From Amoebidium appalachense (lineage: Eukaryota > Ichthyosporea): a DNA stretch of 64,000 bases. Positions within the stretch are counted from its first letter, which is position 1. Each line of letters begins with the position of its first letter. Shown piece after piece: positions 61,387 through 64,000 of the stretch. The notes under the pieces are model-generated. The model saw only the letters and a list, made by a program, of their open reading frames with translations. It was not told the DNA's origin and did no database searches. The DNA is taken from contig CAVNZM010000016.1 in NCBI GenBank assembly GCA_963693365.1, positions 4,712,001-4,776,000 of the forward strand, given 5' to 3'. The position numbers were made by a program, and so were the translations under genes.

Positions 61387-61870
61387 CTACTGAAGGATGG
61401 CAGGAGACATGTACATGGGGTTAACGTTGGTGGCGAGGTCTAAAAATCTCTCACCACTCCATGTATTACACTGCTTGGCTTCGTTTGATAATATAAACAC
61501 AACCGTTCGATCAAGTGTGTGAACAACTTTGACAAACCGCATATACGGTCACATATGCGCGGGTTGCTACATAAACAGTGTGGGCCACTCCCTCCAGTCC
61601 CCCTCCCTCTCCTCACCTCCCCTTCACACATACGCACACCAAAAACACACAAACGCACATGTATGTATGTACCGTGACACACACATAAACACACACATAA
61701 CCACTAGTGTTTCCGTACACTGAATGCAAGAGTCGGAGTGCACCCGATTCCATTGCAAAATTTACTTATGACATGTGTTGTACACGGTTTTCAAAGAGAT
61801 TAATAAAACTATTTGGCCATTAAAAGTGAAACAAAGAGACACACACACAGCCACTGGCACACAAACACAC

Positions 61871-61908
61871 CAAGGCCTCCTAAATAGCACACCATTTAGG
61901 AGGCCTTG
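61871..61908. other. Perfect 15-bp inverted repeat (hairpin)
   Basis: CAAGGCCTCCTAAAT, an 8-base loop, then its exact reverse complement, between p52 and the phosphatase gene. Function unknown. Confidence 0.9.
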
Positions 61909-62820
61909 AAACACACACACTTCCAGACCCCCCTTTGAACCATAAGATCTTTTTGGTAACTTTGGCACGATTTGATTGGTTAAGCCCGTCAGCTTAATTT
62001 AGTATCGTTATTTTGATTGGATGACTGCATTTTCGTGGCTAAGAGGTATGAAGATTTATTCTGTTTTTATCATCCAAACTTTCCGTATTTTGAGAACAGC
62101 CTACCAAACCTCTATGATTTTATCACATCTGATTTTCATTTTCCGGTTGATATTTATCCGGATAAATATTGCAATTATAACCCTGAATGCGATACGGGCT
62201 CGGAACAATAACGTTACGAGCTCAGTTTTCCCTCCCTCCCTTAAGCTTACTTGTTTATTACATGAAAAAAAACCCTTGTTTAAACAAGCGTATGCGTTCA
62301 TATTTTTTCTATAAGAAAAGGGAGAGTTATGTAAATAGTTTGCCACAGCAGGCTTGGTTGTTGATCATTACACACGGAAACGAATGGAAACAAAAACTTT
62401 GTTCAAAGCCTTAAAGGAAAAACACGTCTCAGGGGAAAGGTTGTTACACACCACTTAACAGAAGCATTCTCAAAGTTAACAGGGAAATTTAGATGCGCTG
62501 TTGCCTGCAGTTTCTCTTTTTCATAGCGGCGGGCCCTGGTTTTTGCACCAAATTACCACCGACCTGCATGCTTTCCTCTCGACGTGGGCATTTCTTCTGA
62601 CACTACGGAAACGGAACCCACGCACAGAAAAAGTAAGCAGATTCTGGCTTCTTGCACGTTGTACTAGTTAAAAGGTAACTGAGCCCTTGGCCATAGCAGC
62701 ATTTTTTTGGTGACGCCCTTTCTGTGCAATCCCCACACCCGTTGGTTTGTAAGGTGTTGTGGCTTCAGGGGAGAGAAAATTTGAACGTGAAGCTGTCTTG
62801 CTTCAAGCGATAACGGGAGG

Positions 62821-63311
62821 ATGGAGGGGACCGCCACAAACGGGTCCCAAGGGCCCGGTGACCATCCAACATCGCCGGCTACGGTTTTACATCGTCCAGC
62901 ACCCTTATTCTCCCATATTGTGGTTTATACAGCGTCCGACTTGGTAGAACTTCTGACAGTGCACCAACAGAGTTTGCTTGTTCTTGATTGCAGGTCGTTT
63001 GTAGCGTTTAACAAAACACACATCAAGGGAGCGGTAAACATGACCTGCCCCTCACTCCTTATAAAGCGCATGCAACAGCAACGAACGGGCACACCAAGGA
63101 AAAGGCGTATGTCAAAGAGCGGCCACAGAACAAGCGTAATAGAACGTCTTGTATCTTCCCCCGAGGTGAGGGAAATGTGCAGACGAGGGAGCATCGCCAC
63201 AGTGGTGTTGTATGATGACAGTGTAGATGATCCCAGAGAGGATGATGGGTGCCTGCTTTACACCATGTTGCAGCTTCTGGAACATGAGGGCCCGACCGTG
63301 GGCTTCTTGAC

Positions 63312-63353
<42 letters not shown>

Positions 63354-63967
63354 CTGTGTGAGTTTGTGTGCGTGCCTGTGTGAGTTTGTGTGTTTGTGAG
63401 CGGCCTTGTGTGGTGTGGTTCTGGGGCTTATTTTCCTTGGATTCTTATCTTCTTTCTGCGCTTGGCTTGATGTGACCTGAATTGGAGTGTTGATAAGTGT
63501 GTGTGTGTGGGTGGGTGGGTGGGTGGGTGGGTGCTTGTGCGTGTGTGTGGGTGAGTGTTTGTCGATTCATAATGTGGTTCTGAGGCCTTTTTTTATTGGA
63601 GTTTGGAGTATCGAGTATGCCGTGTTGCCTTCTTACTTTTCCTTTTACTTTTTTGAATTGCTTTTTTGCGCAGTTTGTAACGGTGTTTGGTAGTCCTTCT
63701 CCATCGTCTCCAAATCTTATGCCACTCTGTGTGTATGCTGTGTGAAAACTAAACAGATTTTGTAAGAATTTTTTTATCTGGACACCTTCGACTCTTACGC
63801 TAATATCCCCCTTGTTTTTTTTCCCCTCCTCCCCAACTCACATTTTTATGCCGCTAGGTGGGTTCCAGGAGTTTGCAGAGAAACACGCAGACTTTTGTTA
63901 CGTGCAACCTGCTACCGATGCACGGCCGACAATGCCACCACCGCCACCCTCAGCGCGCCTCAGAAAG
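62821..63967 (+). CDS. DUSP-like: MAP-kinase phosphatase (dual-specificity, rhodanese-type), 5' two exons only
   Basis: N-terminal part of an MKP that dephosphorylates Thr/Tyr of MAP kinases. Exon 1 is 62821-63313 (phase 1 out, donor GTGTGT) and exon 2 is 63858-63967 (phase 1 in, donor GTGTGT), so the catalytic CX5R domain lies beyond the window. The visible 201 residues form a rhodanese/Cdc25-like domain: LLVLDCRSFVAFNKTHIKGA (about 60-80), then a basic cluster PRKRRMSKSG (about 98) where MKPs carry the kinase-interaction motif, IATVVLYDDSV (about 135), and GFLTGGFQEFAEKHADFC spanning the exon junction, equivalent to the FLKGGYEAF block of DUSP1-type proteins. A PPPPP run follows. The rhodanese Cys is not expected to be catalytic in MKPs. 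The ATG at 62821 opens the frame; the overlapping frame from 62759 is out of phase and is not used. Confidence 0.9.
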
Positions 63968-64000
63968 GTGTGTGTTTATATGTGTTGTGTTGCTGATGTT

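Larger units (their letters stand above)
60862..62820. other. Intergenic region between p52 and the phosphatase
   Basis: Poly-A signal, the 15-bp hairpin and a 20-bp AT-rich palindrome at 62150-62169 (ATATTTATCCGGATAAATAT). It is free of poly-G/poly-C tracts after 60950 and has no supported gene. Confidence 0.6.

Overview
The window is nuclear eukaryotic DNA. It is intron-rich and crowded with long (CA/GT)n arrays and very long poly-G/poly-C runs. Most long reading frames are therefore translated microsatellites, not genes. I rebuilt genes by joining exons whose GT/AG sites and codon phases agree and whose joined products match known families. The set (bicarbonate-cyclase-like protein, class C GPCR, rhodanese-type MAPK phosphatase, human-like TFIIH p52) suggests a unicellular holozoan, perhaps ichthyosporean-like. 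That is an inference, and there is no rRNA or organelle marker to test it.

Layout. Minus strand: (1) 266-16375, soluble adenylyl cyclase (ADCY10-like), 22 exons, 3' end off the left edge; (2) 22222-26674, class C (GABA-B/mGlu-like) GPCR with several apparent reading-frame breaks; (3) 29498-32727, bacterial-type (class II) galactose-1-phosphate uridylyltransferase, last exon not located; (4) 35624-39341, an unrecognised three-exon proline-rich protein with repeated PxPRP SH3-ligand motifs. Plus strand: (5) 40742-60861, complete 15-exon TFIIH subunit p52 (GTF2H4), with a 5'-truncated LINE fragment and a MITE-like element in its introns; (6) 62821-63967, first two exons of a MAP-kinase phosphatase, catalytic domain beyond the right edge. 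Genes 4 and 5 are divergent across about 1.4 kb.

Functionally, genes 1, 2 and 6 are signalling proteins, gene 3 is sugar metabolism (Leloir pathway) and gene 5 is core transcription/repair. They look like ordinary unlinked neighbours, not a cluster.

The most unusual feature is in the introns. A repeat of about 100 bp, reading roughly GGATGGGCTCTGCTTAT...CATTCAA followed by poly-C, occurs about 20 times. Every copy I found lies in or next to an intron of genes 1-5 and every one is in the sense orientation of its host gene, on both strands. I saw none in the intergenic stretches. Many introns also begin with GT plus a few bases and then run straight into poly-C or (GT)n, and three introns carry tandem duplications that copy a splice junction. 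This is what an introner-like (intron-generating or intron-colonising) element family would look like.
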